A stretch of DNA of 64,000 bases from Bradyrhizobium centrolobii (GCF_001641635.1 NZ_LUUB01000042.1:3363-67362), one strand, 5' to 3'. Shown: positions 45,125-57,340, numbered from the stretch's first letter. Notes: generated from the sequence alone by a model not told the origin. A program made the numbers and translations.

Positions 45125-45252
45125 GAGAAATCCTCCCGGTTTTTCTTCTGGGTTCAAGATACCGGGCGCGACATTAGACCAGGCGGGATCGAACGCAAAA
45201 CCGGAAAATCCACCCCCCGACCTGCTCCGGGGACATGCGTTGAAGCGCTATT

Positions 45253-46968
<1,716 letters not shown>

Positions 46969-47005
46969 CACAAGCCCCGTTGGCATTTGAATGTTAAGAC
47001 GGCGC

Positions 47006-47545
47006 TCATAGCGAGGCCCTCGCCGTTCGCACCGTGTCGTCGAATCTCGTATCGAGCCATTGATTGCCGCCGCGGCAGCCGGCGACCACCTGCTCGGCCC
47101 AAGCGGTGTAGTCGATCAGGTCGTCGCGCTCCTCGGCGCTCGGGTCGGGATGAATGCGCGCCCCGATATTGCTGATCTTGTCCGCGATCTTGATCAGCCT
47201 GGCATCGGCCGACTTCTTCGGCGCGTCGACTACCTGCCGGCGCCGCCGCTCGGCCTTCGGCAGGCTCATGTCGTCGGTGCATTCGACGACGAGCGAGGCG
47301 ACACGCTCGGAAAACGTCTGTGCAAGCTCCTCGCGCGTGGTGTCGGTATCCTCGATTGTATCGTGCAGCCAGCCGGCCGCGACCAGCTCGGGATCGGCGC
47401 CATCGGTCGCGGCCGCGAGCAAGTTCGCAACCTCGGCGAGATGATTGATGTAAGGCTCATTGCCGCGCCCCTTGCGCGCCATGCCGTTGTGTCGACGCGC
47501 GGCGAGCTCGGCGGCTTCGGAGATGAGACGGATTGGCGACAACAT
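47006..47545 (-). CDS. HD-domain phosphohydrolase (SpoT/RelA hydrolase-like), own start
   Basis: 179 aa from ATG 47545, which has a strong GGAGG 8 nt upstream. HD motif residues appear in [20 protein letters not shown], the [13 protein letters not shown] metal motif and [12 protein letters not shown], the layout of MESH1/SpoT-type (p)ppGpp hydrolase domains. No synthetase domain. It lies between ureB and ureC. The frame is continuous with the upstream DUF559 gene, so a fused 335-residue product is also possible; the ribosome site argues the HD protein is made alone. Confidence 0.8.
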   Translation of the reverse strand: MLSPIRLISEAAELAARRHNGMARKGRGNEPYINHLAEVANLLAAATDGADPELVAAGWLHDTIEDTDTTREELAQTFSERVASLVVECTDDMSLPKAERRRRQVVDAPKKSADARLIKIADKISNIGARIHPDPSAEERDDLIDYTAWAEQVVAGCRGGNQWLDTRFDDTVRTARASL

Positions 47546-48013
47546 AGCAAGAACCTCCGTTTTCGCCTCAACCTTGCCGCTACCTGCTTCGTTCCTTGGC
47601 ATGCTCTCTCCGTTCCCTCCCCCCTTGCGGGGGAGGGTCAGGGAGGGGGGTGCACCTTGCTCCGCTGCCTGAAGGATGGTGAGGACCACACCCTCCAAGT
47701 TTTTCAGAACGTCTTCGTTGGTAAAGCGCAGCACGCGATAGCCGCGGGAGGCGAACCATTGGTCGCGCCGTTCGTCATGGCAAAGACGATCCGCGAAATC
47801 ATGACTTTCGCCGTCGACCTCGACCACGACCTTGCAGGAATGAGCGACGAAATCCGCAATGTAGTTGCCCATCGGAGCTTGTCGGCGAAAGCCGAGACGG
47901 GCCAGGCGATGTGCCTTGAGATGACGCCATAACAACGCCTCTGCACGCGTCATCGAGCGCCGCAACTGCCTGGCGCGAGTTCTTTGTAACGGAGAGACCT
48001 CGTCGTGTGGCAT
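47546..48013 (-). CDS. DUF559 (Vsr-like endonuclease) gene, in frame with the HD gene
   Basis: From ATG 48013 the protein shows the DUF559 pattern: RQLRRSMTRAEALLWRHLKA, LGFRRQAPMGNYIADFV, CKVVVEVDGESHD, RDQWFASRGYRVLRFTNEDV. The Asp and VEVDGE stretch fit a PD-(D/E)xK nuclease core. There is no stop before the HD domain; residues 121-137 (APPSLTLPRKGGGNGES) are encoded by a palindromic repeat. An inverted copy of that repeat lies right before the ATG and supplies the G-rich ribosome site. Ends given here stop at the HD start codon. Confidence 0.78.
47613..47652. repeat. DUF559-flanking palindrome, copy B (translated)
   Basis: On the minus strand it matches copy A at 48013-48051 in about 36 of 39 positions, so the two lie in inverted orientation around the DUF559 frame. 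Its centre CCCTCCCCCGCAAGGGGGGA is a hairpin. It is inside the open frame and adds Pro/Gly-rich residues. Confidence 0.82.
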
Positions 48014-48051
48014 ACCCCCCTCCCCAACCCTCCCCCGCAAGGGGGGAGGGA
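48013..48051. repeat. DUF559-flanking palindrome, copy A
   Basis: The same palindrome as 47613-47652 in the opposite orientation, with the same core CCCTCCCCCGCAAGGGGGGA. It lies between ureB and the DUF559 start; on the minus strand its GGGGAGGGGGG run sits directly before ATG 48013. Confidence 0.82.
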
Positions 48052-48114
48052 GCGAGACAGTTGTGCTCACCTCACTATGGATCACGGCTTACCTTCGTTC
48101 GCTTCAGTGAACGC

Positions 48115-48420
48115 TCACAGCTTCCCCATGACGTCGCCGCGAAAACCGTAGATGGTCTTCTTGCCGGCCATCGCGACGAGCTGGACGTCGCGGGTCTGGC
48201 CGGGTTCGAAGCGGACGGCGGTGCCGGCAGCGATGTCGAGCCGCATGCCGCGCGCCTTCTTGCGGTCGAACTTCAAGGCCGGGTTGGTCTCGAAGAAATG
48301 GTAGTGCGAGCCGACCTGGATCGGCCGGTCGCCGGTGTTGGCGACCGTCAGCGTCACGGTCTTGCGGCCGGCATTGAGCTCGATCTCGCCGTCCTGGATG
48401 AAGAGTTCGCCGGGGATCAT
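48115..48420 (-). CDS. ureB: Urease subunit beta
   Basis: 101 aa. Standard beta subunit: [20 protein letters not shown], the conserved [18 protein letters not shown] and a [20 protein letters not shown] segment. It starts 9 nt after ureA. In this locus gamma, beta and alpha are separate, the usual bacterial three-gene form. Confidence 0.97.
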   Translation of the reverse strand: MIPGELFIQDGEIELNAGRKTVTLTVANTGDRPIQVGSHYHFFETNPALKFDRKKARGMRLDIAAGTAVRFEPGQTRDVQLVAMAGKKTIYGFRGDVMGKL

Positions 48421-48429
48421 GTTGCGCTC

Positions 48430-48732
48430 CTACCTGATCGGCTCGTGCACGGTGACGAGCTTGGTCCCGTCCGGAAAGGTCGCCTCGACCTGGATGTCAT
48501 GGATCATCTCGGGGATGCCCGGCATCACCTGGTCGCGTGTGAGCACCTGCGCGCCGGATTGCATCAGCTCGGCGACGGTGCGGCCGTCGCGTGCGCCTTC
48601 GAGAATGAAATCGGAGATGATCGCAACTGCCTCGGGATGGTTGAGCTTGACGCCGCGCTCCAACCTTCGCCGCGCCACGATGGCCGCCATCGAGATCAGA
48701 AGCTTGTCCTTTTCGCGGGGAGACAGGTTCAT
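48430..48732 (-). CDS. ureA: Urease subunit gamma
   Basis: 100 aa. [40 protein letters not shown] and the C-terminal [19 protein letters not shown] are the gamma-subunit hallmarks. It starts 24 nt after ureD. Full length. Confidence 0.97.
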   Translation of the reverse strand: MNLSPREKDKLLISMAAIVARRRLERGVKLNHPEAVAIISDFILEGARDGRTVAELMQSGAQVLTRDQVMPGIPEMIHDIQVEATFPDGTKLVTVHEPIR

Positions 48733-48756
48733 GCGAAATCTCTTCCATTCAACTCA

Positions 48757-49602
48757 TCAATTCAACCACAGCCGCGGCAAGGCCACACCCGTGCGCGCCA
48801 GCACCGCCATCATGTCGGCGCGCAAGCGGGCCGCATCTTGGGCACAGAAGCGCGCCAATGCAAAGCCGTTCCAGGCGGATATCCCTACCTCGCCGGCAAA
48901 AGAGTCGGCCGCCTCGCGGATGCGTTCGACCAGGGCCTCGTCGCCGGGAACGATCAAGGCCGTGCCGATCGCCGCTCCGCCTTTGGCCACCGCAGAACGC
49001 GCGAGCTTGGCTCCAATATTGCCGTCGAGCCTGACCGTCTCGGCAAAGACCAGCTTGCCGCCGCGACGCAGCCGCCAGCGATCGACGAACTCGCCCTGCT
49101 CCATGCGCTCGCCCATCGCGGTGCGGCCGAACACCACGATCTCGCAAAGCAGGAGGGACGCGGTCTCATAGACCTCGATGTCGAAGCGGCGCTGCACCCG
49201 CGCGCGATCGAACAGGATCGTCTCCTGCGGCAGCCAGGAAAGATGTGCGCCGGCACCGACTTTCAATGCGATGTTGAGCTGCGCCGCCGGCCCCGGCGCG
49301 CGGTAGACCTTCTCCGCAGCCGCCGTGGTCAGCGTCAGCCGTGCAGCATCTGTGGCGGTGACGTCGATGTCGAAGCGATCGCCGCCGGCAACCCCACCGG
49401 CCGTGTTGACGAAGACGCCGGACAGCCCCTCGTCTTCCGGCGAGGGAAAACGCACCCGCAGCGATCCGGACTCATGCAGGGCGCCACGGCGCGTCACCCC
49501 GTCCGTGGCATGCACGTCAAACCGCACTACGCCGCGGGCGCGATTGGCTTCGAATACCGAAGATTCCAAGTCGGAAGAATTGGTTGATAGCTCGCTGCGC
49601 AT
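48757..49602 (-). CDS. ureD: Urease accessory protein UreD
   Basis: 281 aa. The core VNTAGGVAGGDRFDIDVTAT, AAEKVYRAPG and LSWLPQETILFDRARVQRRF define UreD, the scaffold that binds apo-urease together with UreF and UreG. It starts only 36 bp after urtE on the same strand, which ties the urea transporter and urease into one transcription unit. Confidence 0.95.
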   Translation of the reverse strand: MRSELSTNSSDLESSVFEANRARGVVRFDVHATDGVTRRGALHESGSLRVRFPSPEDEGLSGVFVNTAGGVAGGDRFDIDVTATDAARLTLTTAAAEKVYRAPGPAAQLNIALKVGAGAHLSWLPQETILFDRARVQRRFDIEVYETASLLLCEIVVFGRTAMGERMEQGEFVDRWRLRRGGKLVFAETVRLDGNIGAKLARSAVAKGGAAIGTALIVPGDEALVERIREAADSFAGEVGISAWNGFALARFCAQDAARLRADMMAVLARTGVALPRLWLN

Positions 49603-49638
49603 CCGCCTCCCCAGCCGGTCGTCGCAGAATGTGTTGGC

Positions 49639-50334
49639 TTACAGCGCCATCTGGCGGCTGATTTCGCTCGCATCGAGATTGCTGCGGTCGCAGTTGAATT
49701 TCACCGCGCCGCGGTCCATCACGGCAAAACTGTCGCCGAGTTCGCAGGCAAAGTCGAGATATTGTTCGACCAGCACGATGGCGATGTTGCCGAGGTTGCG
49801 CAGGTAGGAGATGGCACGGCCGATGTCCTTGATGATCGAGGGCTGGATGCCTTCGGTCGGCTCGTCGAGCAGGAGCAGCTTTGGCCGCATCACCAGCGCC
49901 CGCCCGATCGCGAGCTGCTGCTGCTGGCCGCCGGAGAGATCGCCGCCGCGCCGGCCGAGCATGGATTGCAGCACCGGAAACAGCGAGAACACGTCGTCAG
50001 GAATGTGCTTGTCCTCGCGCTTCAGCGGACCGAAACCGGTCTTGAGATTCTCCTCGACCGTCAGCAGCGGAAAGATCTCGCGGCCCTGCGGCACGAAGCC
50101 GATGCCCTTGCGGGCGCGCTGGTAGGGTTTGAGCGAGGTGATGTCGCTGCCGTCGAACACGATCGCGCCCGACGAGATCGGATACTGGCCGACCATGGCG
50201 CGCAAAAGCGAGGTCTTGCCGACGCCGTTGCGCCCGAGCACGCAGGTCACCTTGCCCGGCTCGGCCGAGATCGAGACGCCGCGCAGCGCCTGCGCCGCGC
50301 CGTAGAAAAGGTTGATGTCCTTCACCTCAAGCAT
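49639..50334 (-). CDS. urtE: Urea ABC transporter ATP-binding subunit UrtE
   Basis: 231 aa, LivF type. Walker A GRNGVGKTS, signature LSGGQQQQ, Walker B LLLLDEPTEGI. The opening LEVKDINLFYGAAQALRGVS and the tail VEQYLDFACELGD are typical of UrtE. It starts 3 nt after urtD. Confidence 0.95.
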   Translation of the reverse strand: MLEVKDINLFYGAAQALRGVSISAEPGKVTCVLGRNGVGKTSLLRAMVGQYPISSGAIVFDGSDITSLKPYQRARKGIGFVPQGREIFPLLTVEENLKTGFGPLKREDKHIPDDVFSLFPVLQSMLGRRGGDLSGGQQQQLAIGRALVMRPKLLLLDEPTEGIQPSIIKDIGRAISYLRNLGNIAIVLVEQYLDFACELGDSFAVMDRGAVKFNCDRSNLDASEISRQMAL

Positions 50335-50337
50335 GGC

Positions 50338-51099
50338 TCAGCGTCCCAGATACACTTCGATGACCCGCTCGTTGGACGAGACCTGGTCGATGGTGCCCTC
50401 CGCGAGCACCGAGCCTTCGTGCAGACAGGTGACCTTGACGCCGAGCTCGCGCACGAAGGTCATGTCGTGCTCGACCACCATGACGGTGTGGGTCTTGTTG
50501 ATCTCCTTGAGCAGCTCGGCGGTGAGATGCGTCTCGACGTCTGTCATCCCCGCGACGGGCTCGTCGACAAGCAGCAATTTTGGATCCTGCGCGAGCAGCA
50601 TGCCGATCTCGAGCCACTGCTTCTGGCCGTGGCTGAGACTGCCGGCGAGGCGGTTGCGGGCATCGGTGAGACGGATCGTCTCCAGCACCTTGTCGATGCG
50701 CTCCGACTCCGCCTTGCTGCCGCGCCAGAATAGCGTGCCACGCACGGAGTGATCGACGTTGAGCGCGAGCAGCAGGTTGTCCTGCACGGTCTGGCTCTCG
50801 AACACGGTCGGCTTCTGGAATTTTCTGCCGATGCCGAGCTCGGCGATCCGGGTCTCATCCAGCCGCGTCAGGTCGGTGACGCCGTCGAACAGCACCGCGC
50901 CCTCGTCGGGCTTGGTCTTGCCGGTGATGATGTCCATCATCGTGGTCTTGCCGGCGCCGTTCGGGCCGATGATGGCGCGCATCTCGCCGGGCTCGAGCGT
51001 CAGCGACAGGTTGTTGATGGCGTGGAAGCCGTCGAACGAGACGTGCACGCCGTCGAGATAGAGCATCGCGGAAGTCGCGCGGGCATCCATGACGTTCAT
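50338..51099 (-). CDS. urtD: Urea ABC transporter ATP-binding subunit UrtD
   Basis: 253 aa from ATG 51099, which overlaps the urtC stop (ATGA) and has GGAGGAGG upstream; the open frame to 51195 is inside urtC. Walker A GPNGAGKTT, signature SHGQKQW (variant of LSGGQ), Walker B LLLVDEPVAGM. LivG type. It pairs with UrtE. Confidence 0.95.
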   Translation of the reverse strand: MNVMDARATSAMLYLDGVHVSFDGFHAINNLSLTLEPGEMRAIIGPNGAGKTTMMDIITGKTKPDEGAVLFDGVTDLTRLDETRIAELGIGRKFQKPTVFESQTVQDNLLLALNVDHSVRGTLFWRGSKAESERIDKVLETIRLTDARNRLAGSLSHGQKQWLEIGMLLAQDPKLLLVDEPVAGMTDVETHLTAELLKEINKTHTVMVVEHDMTFVRELGVKVTCLHEGSVLAEGTIDQVSSNERVIEVYLGR

Positions 51100-52274
51100 T
51101 GCGCCTCCTCCGCCATCTTCGGTTCGGTGATGCCGTCTTCGGCCGCGGCGCTCACGGTGGTCTCGGCCGGGCGCTTTTCTCTTGCTGACTCCCACCAGGA
51201 ATTGAAGGTGCCGATGATGCCCTTGGGCAGCAGCAGCGTCACCAGGATGAACAGCGCGCCCAGCATGAACAGCCAGTACGGCGCCAGAGCGCCGGAGGTG
51301 AAGAACGTCTTGGCGTAGTTGACGACGATGGCGCCGAGCGCCGCGCCGACCAGCGTGCCGCGGCCACCGACCGCGACCCAGATCACCGCCTCGATCGAGT
51401 TGCCCGGCGCGAATTCGGATGGATTGATGATGCCGACCTGCGGCACGTAGAGCGCACCGGCGACGCCGGCCATGCAGGCCGACACCGTGAACACGAACAG
51501 CTTGTAGGATTCGACGCGGTAGCCGAGGAAGCGCGTGCGCGACTCCGCATCGCGCACCGCGATCAGCACCTTGCCGAGCTTGGAGGAGACGATGGCGCGG
51601 CAGACCAGGAAACCGACGATCAGGGCGAGACAGCTCAGCGCAAACAGTGCAGCGCGCGTGTCTTCGGCCTGAACGTTGAAGCCGAGGATGTCCTTGAAGT
51701 CGGTCAGGCCGTTGTTGCCGCCGAAGCCGAAATCATTACGGAAGAAGGCGAGCAAGAGCGCGTAGGTCATCGCCTGCGTGATGATCGACAGGTACACGCC
51801 GGTGACGCGGGAGCGGAACGCCAGCCAGCCGAAGCAGAAGGCGAGCAGGCCCGGCACCACCAGCACCATCAGCGCCGCAAACCAGAACATGTCGAAGCCG
51901 TACCAGTACCAGGGCAGCTTCTGCCAGTTCAGGAACACCATGAAGTCCGGCAGGATCGGGTTGCCGTAGACGCCGCGGGTGCCGATCTGCCGCATCAGGT
52001 ACATGCCCATGGCGTAGCCGCCGAGCGCGAAGAAGGCGCCGTGGCCGAGCGAGAGGATGCCGCAATAGCCCCAGATCAGGTCGATCGACAGCGCCAGGAT
52101 GGCGTAGCAGACATATTTGCCCCAGAGCGCGACGAGATAGGTCGGCACCTGCAGGAACGAGCCCGCGGGCAGCAGCAGATTGGAGAGCGGGATGAGGATC
52201 CCGCAGGCCGCGACGATGGTGAGGAAGATCGTCGCGCCGCGGTCCAGCGATCGCGTCAGCATGTGGGGGGTCAT
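51096..52274 (-). CDS. urtC: Urea ABC transporter permease UrtC
   Basis: 392 aa, LivM type with about ten helices. Conserved DLIWGYCGILSLGHGAFFAL and GNSIEAVIWVAVGGRGTLVG are present. It overlaps urtB by 4 nt. The C-terminal tail (AAAEDGITEPKMAEEAQ) is acidic and cytoplasmic. Confidence 0.95.
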   Translation of the reverse strand: MTPHMLTRSLDRGATIFLTIVAACGILIPLSNLLLPAGSFLQVPTYLVALWGKYVCYAILALSIDLIWGYCGILSLGHGAFFALGGYAMGMYLMRQIGTRGVYGNPILPDFMVFLNWQKLPWYWYGFDMFWFAALMVLVVPGLLAFCFGWLAFRSRVTGVYLSIITQAMTYALLLAFFRNDFGFGGNNGLTDFKDILGFNVQAEDTRAALFALSCLALIVGFLVCRAIVSSKLGKVLIAVRDAESRTRFLGYRVESYKLFVFTVSACMAGVAGALYVPQVGIINPSEFAPGNSIEAVIWVAVGGRGTLVGAALGAIVVNYAKTFFTSGALAPYWLFMLGALFILVTLLLPKGIIGTFNSWWESAREKRPAETTVSAAAEDGITEPKMAEEAQ

Positions 52275-53881
52275 GCTTCCACCGCACGGCCCTTGAGCGC
52301 GAACAGGCCGCGCGGGCGCTTTTGAATGAACAGGATGATCAGGACCAGGATCGCGATCTTGCCGAGCACGGCGCCGGCGACCGGCTCCAGGAACTTGTTG
52401 GCGATGCCGAGCGTGAAGGCGCCGACGAGTGTGCCCCAGAGATTGCCGACGCCGCCGAACACCACGACCATGAAGCTGTCGATGATGTAGCTCTGCCCGA
52501 GATTGGGGCTGACATTGTCGATCTGCGACAGCGCCACGCCGGCGATGCCGGCAATCCCCGAGCCGAGGCCGAAGGTCAGCGCATCGACGCGCGAGGTGGC
52601 GATGCCCATCGAGGCCGCCATGCGGCGGTTCTGCGTCACCGCGCGCATCTCGAGCCCGAGCGCGGTATAGCGCAACATGGCGAGCAGGATCGCGAACACC
52701 GCGAGCGTGAAGACAAGGATCCAGAGCCGGTTATAGGTGATGGTGATCTGCCCGAGCTCGAAGGCACCGCTCATCCAGGAGGGATTGCCGACCTCGCGGT
52801 TGGTCGGACCGAACACGGTGCGCACCGCCTGCTGGAGCACCAGCGACAGGCCCCAGGTCGCGAGCAGCGTCTCCAGCGGACGGCCATAGAGGAAGCGGAT
52901 GATGCTGCGCTCGATCAGCACGCCGACCGCCCCGGCGACGAGGAAGGCGAGCGGCACGGCGATCAGCAGCGAATAGTCGAACAGGCCAGGATAGCGGGTG
53001 CGGATCACCTCCTGCACCACGAAGGTGGTGTAGGCCCCGATCATCACCATCTCGCCGTGGGCCATGTTGATCACGCCCATCACGCCGAAGGTGATGGCGA
53101 GCCCGATCGCCGCGAGCAGGAGCACCGAGCCGAGCGAGAGGCCGTACCAGGCATTCTGCACAGTGGACCAGACCGCGAGCGTGTTCTGGATCGAACCGAT
53201 CGCGCTCGCCGCCGCCTTGGTCACCGAGGCCGGCTGGTCGGTGCCGATGCCGGTGAGCAGCGCGAGCGCGTCCTGGTCGCCGCGGGCCTTGATGGTGGCA
53301 ACGGCCTCAAGCTTCTGCACCTCGGTGGCGTCGGACATGTACAGCAGGATCGCCGCTCGGGCCTCGCCCAGCGCCGTCTTGACAGACTTGTTGGTTTCCT
53401 TGGCGAGCGCGCTTTCGACGGGCTCGAGCGCCGTCTCCTCATGCGATTTGAACACGGATTGCGCGGCCTGCAGGCGCGTCGCGAGATCCGGCGACTGCAG
53501 CGTCAGGCTGCCGAGCGCGGCGTCGACGCTGCGGCGCAGACGATTATTGAGGCGGACCGCACTCGCGCTGTCGGGCACGCTGGCGACCGGCTGTCCGGTG
53601 GCGGCATCGATCGACTTGCCGTCGGTGCCGGTGACGTAGACCTTCTTGGTATCGGGATCGGCCATCAGACGGCCGTCCTGGAGCGCGCTGATGATCGGAA
53701 AAGCCAGCGGACTGCCGCTGCTCGCGACCACGCCGATCGCCTCCTCCGTGTCGGAGAATTCGTCGTTGGCAAATTTGGCGACCGCATCCTCGAACGGACC
53801 GGCGAAGGCCGGCAGCGCAAACGCGATCAGGAACAACGAGAGCGCAAGCGTGCAGAGACGAGCGGACAGATTGGTTGGCAC
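52271..53881 (-). CDS. urtB: Urea ABC transporter permease UrtB
   Basis: 536 aa, LivH type. A signal-like N-terminus and a soluble helical domain of about 220 residues precede the membrane part; this extension is usual for UrtB and not for LivH. The membrane part starts near LGSVLLLAAIGLAITFGVMG with INMAHGEMVMIGAYTTFVVQ following. C-terminal VVFGGVGNLWGTLVGAFTLG is typical. It is 99 bp downstream of urtA. Confidence 0.94.
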   Translation of the reverse strand: MPTNLSARLCTLALSLFLIAFALPAFAGPFEDAVAKFANDEFSDTEEAIGVVASSGSPLAFPIISALQDGRLMADPDTKKVYVTGTDGKSIDAATGQPVASVPDSASAVRLNNRLRRSVDAALGSLTLQSPDLATRLQAAQSVFKSHEETALEPVESALAKETNKSVKTALGEARAAILLYMSDATEVQKLEAVATIKARGDQDALALLTGIGTDQPASVTKAAASAIGSIQNTLAVWSTVQNAWYGLSLGSVLLLAAIGLAITFGVMGVINMAHGEMVMIGAYTTFVVQEVIRTRYPGLFDYSLLIAVPLAFLVAGAVGVLIERSIIRFLYGRPLETLLATWGLSLVLQQAVRTVFGPTNREVGNPSWMSGAFELGQITITYNRLWILVFTLAVFAILLAMLRYTALGLEMRAVTQNRRMAASMGIATSRVDALTFGLGSGIAGIAGVALSQIDNVSPNLGQSYIIDSFMVVVFGGVGNLWGTLVGAFTLGIANKFLEPVAGAVLGKIAILVLIILFIQKRPRGLFALKGRAVEA

Positions 53882-53980
53882 TGTGAATAATCCCGGCAGA
53901 AATGGGTGGAGAAGGCGGCGGGATCGCCGCCCTCCCCGGTCGCGGAATTGGCCGTCAGACTTCGGTCGAGTGCTCTTGGA

Positions 53981-55303
53981 TCAGGATCCTGAGCCGAGGC
54001 ACTTGTTGGTCTTGACGTTAAAGTTGCCGCACTTCTTCTCGACCCAGTCGCCGATCAGGTCCTTGGAGCCATCGAGCTCCTTCGACCAGGCGTCACCCGG
54101 AACGAGGCTCGGCGTCTTCCAGACCACGTCGAACTGGCCGTTGCCCTTGATCTCGCCGATGAACACCGGCTTGGTGATGTGGTGGTTGGGCAGCATCTTC
54201 GAGACGCCGCCGGTCAGGTTCGGCGCCTCGATGCCGGGAAGCGCATCGATCACCTTGTCCGGATCGATCGACTTCACCTTCTCGACCGCCTTCACCCACA
54301 TGTTGAAGCCAATCACGTGCGCCTCCATCGGGTCGTTGGTGGTGCGCTTCGGGTTCTTGGTGTAGGCCTGCCACTCCTTGATGAACTTCTCGTTCGCCGG
54401 AGTCTTGATCGACTCGAAGTAGTTCCAGGCGGCGAGATGGCCGACCAGCGGCTTGGTATCGATGCCGGCGAGCTCTTCCTCACCCACCGAGAACGCGACC
54501 ACCGGGATGTCCTTCGCCTTTATGCCCTGGTTGCCGAGCTCCTTGTAGAAGGGAACGTTGGCGTCGCCGTTGATGGTCGAGACCACCGCGGTCTTCTTGC
54601 CGGCCGAGCCGAACTTCTTGATGTCGGCCACGATCGTCTGCCAGTCGGAGTGACCGAACGGCGTGTAGTTGATCATGATGTCTTCCTGGGCGACACCCTT
54701 CGACTTCAGATAGGCTTCCAGGATCTTGTTGGTGGTGCGCGGATAGACGTAGTCGGTGCCCGCGAGCACCCAGCGCTTCACCTTCTCTTCCTTCATCAGG
54801 TAGTCGACGGCGGGGATCGCCTGCTGGTTCGGTGCGGCACCCGTGTAGAACACGTTGCGCTCGCTCTCCTCGCCCTCGTACTGCACGGGGTAGAACAGGA
54901 TGTTGTTCAGCTCCTTGAACACCGGGAGCACCGACTTGCGCGACACCGAGGTCCAGCAGCCGAACACGACGGCGACCTTGTCCTTGGTGATGAGCTCACG
55001 CGCCTTCTCGGCGAACAGCGGCCAGTTGGAAGCGGGGTCGACGACGACGGCTTCGAGCTTCTTGCCGAGCACGCCGCCCTTCTTGTTCTGCTCGTCGATC
55101 AGGAAGAGGATGGTGTCTTTCAGCGTGGTTTCGCTGATCGCCATGGTGCCGGAGAGGGAGTGAAGCACGCCGACCTTGATGGTGTCGTCCGCGGCCTTCG
55201 CGCCGGTCAATGAAGCCAGACCGAGCATCAGTCCGGCGGTCGCGGCGAGCACGCCGCGGCGGCTAAATGACGCCGCTATATCGTGAGTGGATTTGGTAAG
55301 CAT
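53981..55303 (-). CDS. urtA: Urea ABC transporter substrate-binding protein UrtA
   Basis: 440 aa. The N-terminus has a Tat-like motif (SRRGVLAATAGLML), so export as a folded protein is likely. The mature part TIKVGVLHSLSGTMAISETT, GCWTSVSRKSVLPVF and NNILFYPVQYEGEESERNVF is diagnostic for UrtA. It is first in the urt-ure unit, about 66 nt after the predicted sigma-54 start site, so expression should follow nitrogen limitation. Confidence 0.96.
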   Translation of the reverse strand: MLTKSTHDIAASFSRRGVLAATAGLMLGLASLTGAKAADDTIKVGVLHSLSGTMAISETTLKDTILFLIDEQNKKGGVLGKKLEAVVVDPASNWPLFAEKARELITKDKVAVVFGCWTSVSRKSVLPVFKELNNILFYPVQYEGEESERNVFYTGAAPNQQAIPAVDYLMKEEKVKRWVLAGTDYVYPRTTNKILEAYLKSKGVAQEDIMINYTPFGHSDWQTIVADIKKFGSAGKKTAVVSTINGDANVPFYKELGNQGIKAKDIPVVAFSVGEEELAGIDTKPLVGHLAAWNYFESIKTPANEKFIKEWQAYTKNPKRTTNDPMEAHVIGFNMWVKAVEKVKSIDPDKVIDALPGIEAPNLTGGVSKMLPNHHITKPVFIGEIKGNGQFDVVWKTPSLVPGDAWSKELDGSKDLIGDWVEKKCGNFNVKTNKCLGSGS

Positions 55304-55380
55304 GAGGTATCATCTCCCTGACGCAGACGTGAAAAAAACGCTGCGAAACGGCCCCACGGCCGCCTGCGATTAACGGAATC

Positions 55381-55395
55381 GCAAGAACCATGCCA
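55381..55395 (-). promoter_or_regulatory. Sigma-54 (RpoN) -24/-12 promoter of urtA
   Basis: On the minus strand TGGCATGGTTCTTGC matches TGGCACG-N4-TTGC with a perfect GG-N10-GC spacing. Transcription would begin about 12 nt downstream, near 55369. This fits NtrC control of urea uptake. Confidence 0.7.
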
Positions 55396-55431
55396 TGGAT
55401 TGGGCACCCAACAAGTCATTGGTTTTACTTG

Positions 55432-55456
55432 GAAATTTCAATGAAATTGAAATTTC
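55432..55456. promoter_or_regulatory. Perfect 11-bp inverted repeat upstream of urtA promoter
   Basis: GAAATTTCAAT (55432-55442), GAA, ATTGAAATTTC (55446-55456). It lies about 60-90 bp upstream of the predicted start site, where an activator for sigma-54 or an operator would bind. It does not match the NtrC consensus as I know it. Confidence 0.55.
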
Positions 55457-55806
55457 GCCGCGGTCTGACTGCTTAAAATTTGGGCGAATGAAATGTATGC
55501 CAATGCGGCAGACAGTCTGATTTTTGAGCAAAACAGCACTTCTGTCTAAATTTCCGGCATAACTATTTTTGCACCGCAATCGGGAGCTGCGGGCCGCCTG
55601 CCTTGAAAGCGCCCCGTCGATGTTCCATATGACGGTGGAGAGCCCTTGCGAATCAAGGGATCGTTGCGAGCCGCGTGTTCTTAAGCCCGTACGGGCCTTT
55701 GGCTTGCCCCCAATCACCAAGCCATCCGACACCCCAAACACGCAGGTGTCTTCTTGACACCCTTTTGCGCGCGCCCCGCTGACTGCGCCGGGCGTTCGCT
55801 TTTGAC
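55457..55806. other. Intergenic region between urtA and DEAD-box gene
   Basis: About 350 bp, more AT-rich near urtA. It contains CAGACAGTCTG near 55508, a TGCACCGCAATCGGGAGC stretch near 55570 that is only a loose NtrC-like site, and a hairpin-forming AAGCCCGTACGGGCCTT near 55684. No gene seen. Confidence 0.5.
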
Positions 55807-57315
<1,509 letters not shown>

Positions 57316-57340
57316 CCGTCCACGACCTGGAGACAACCAC

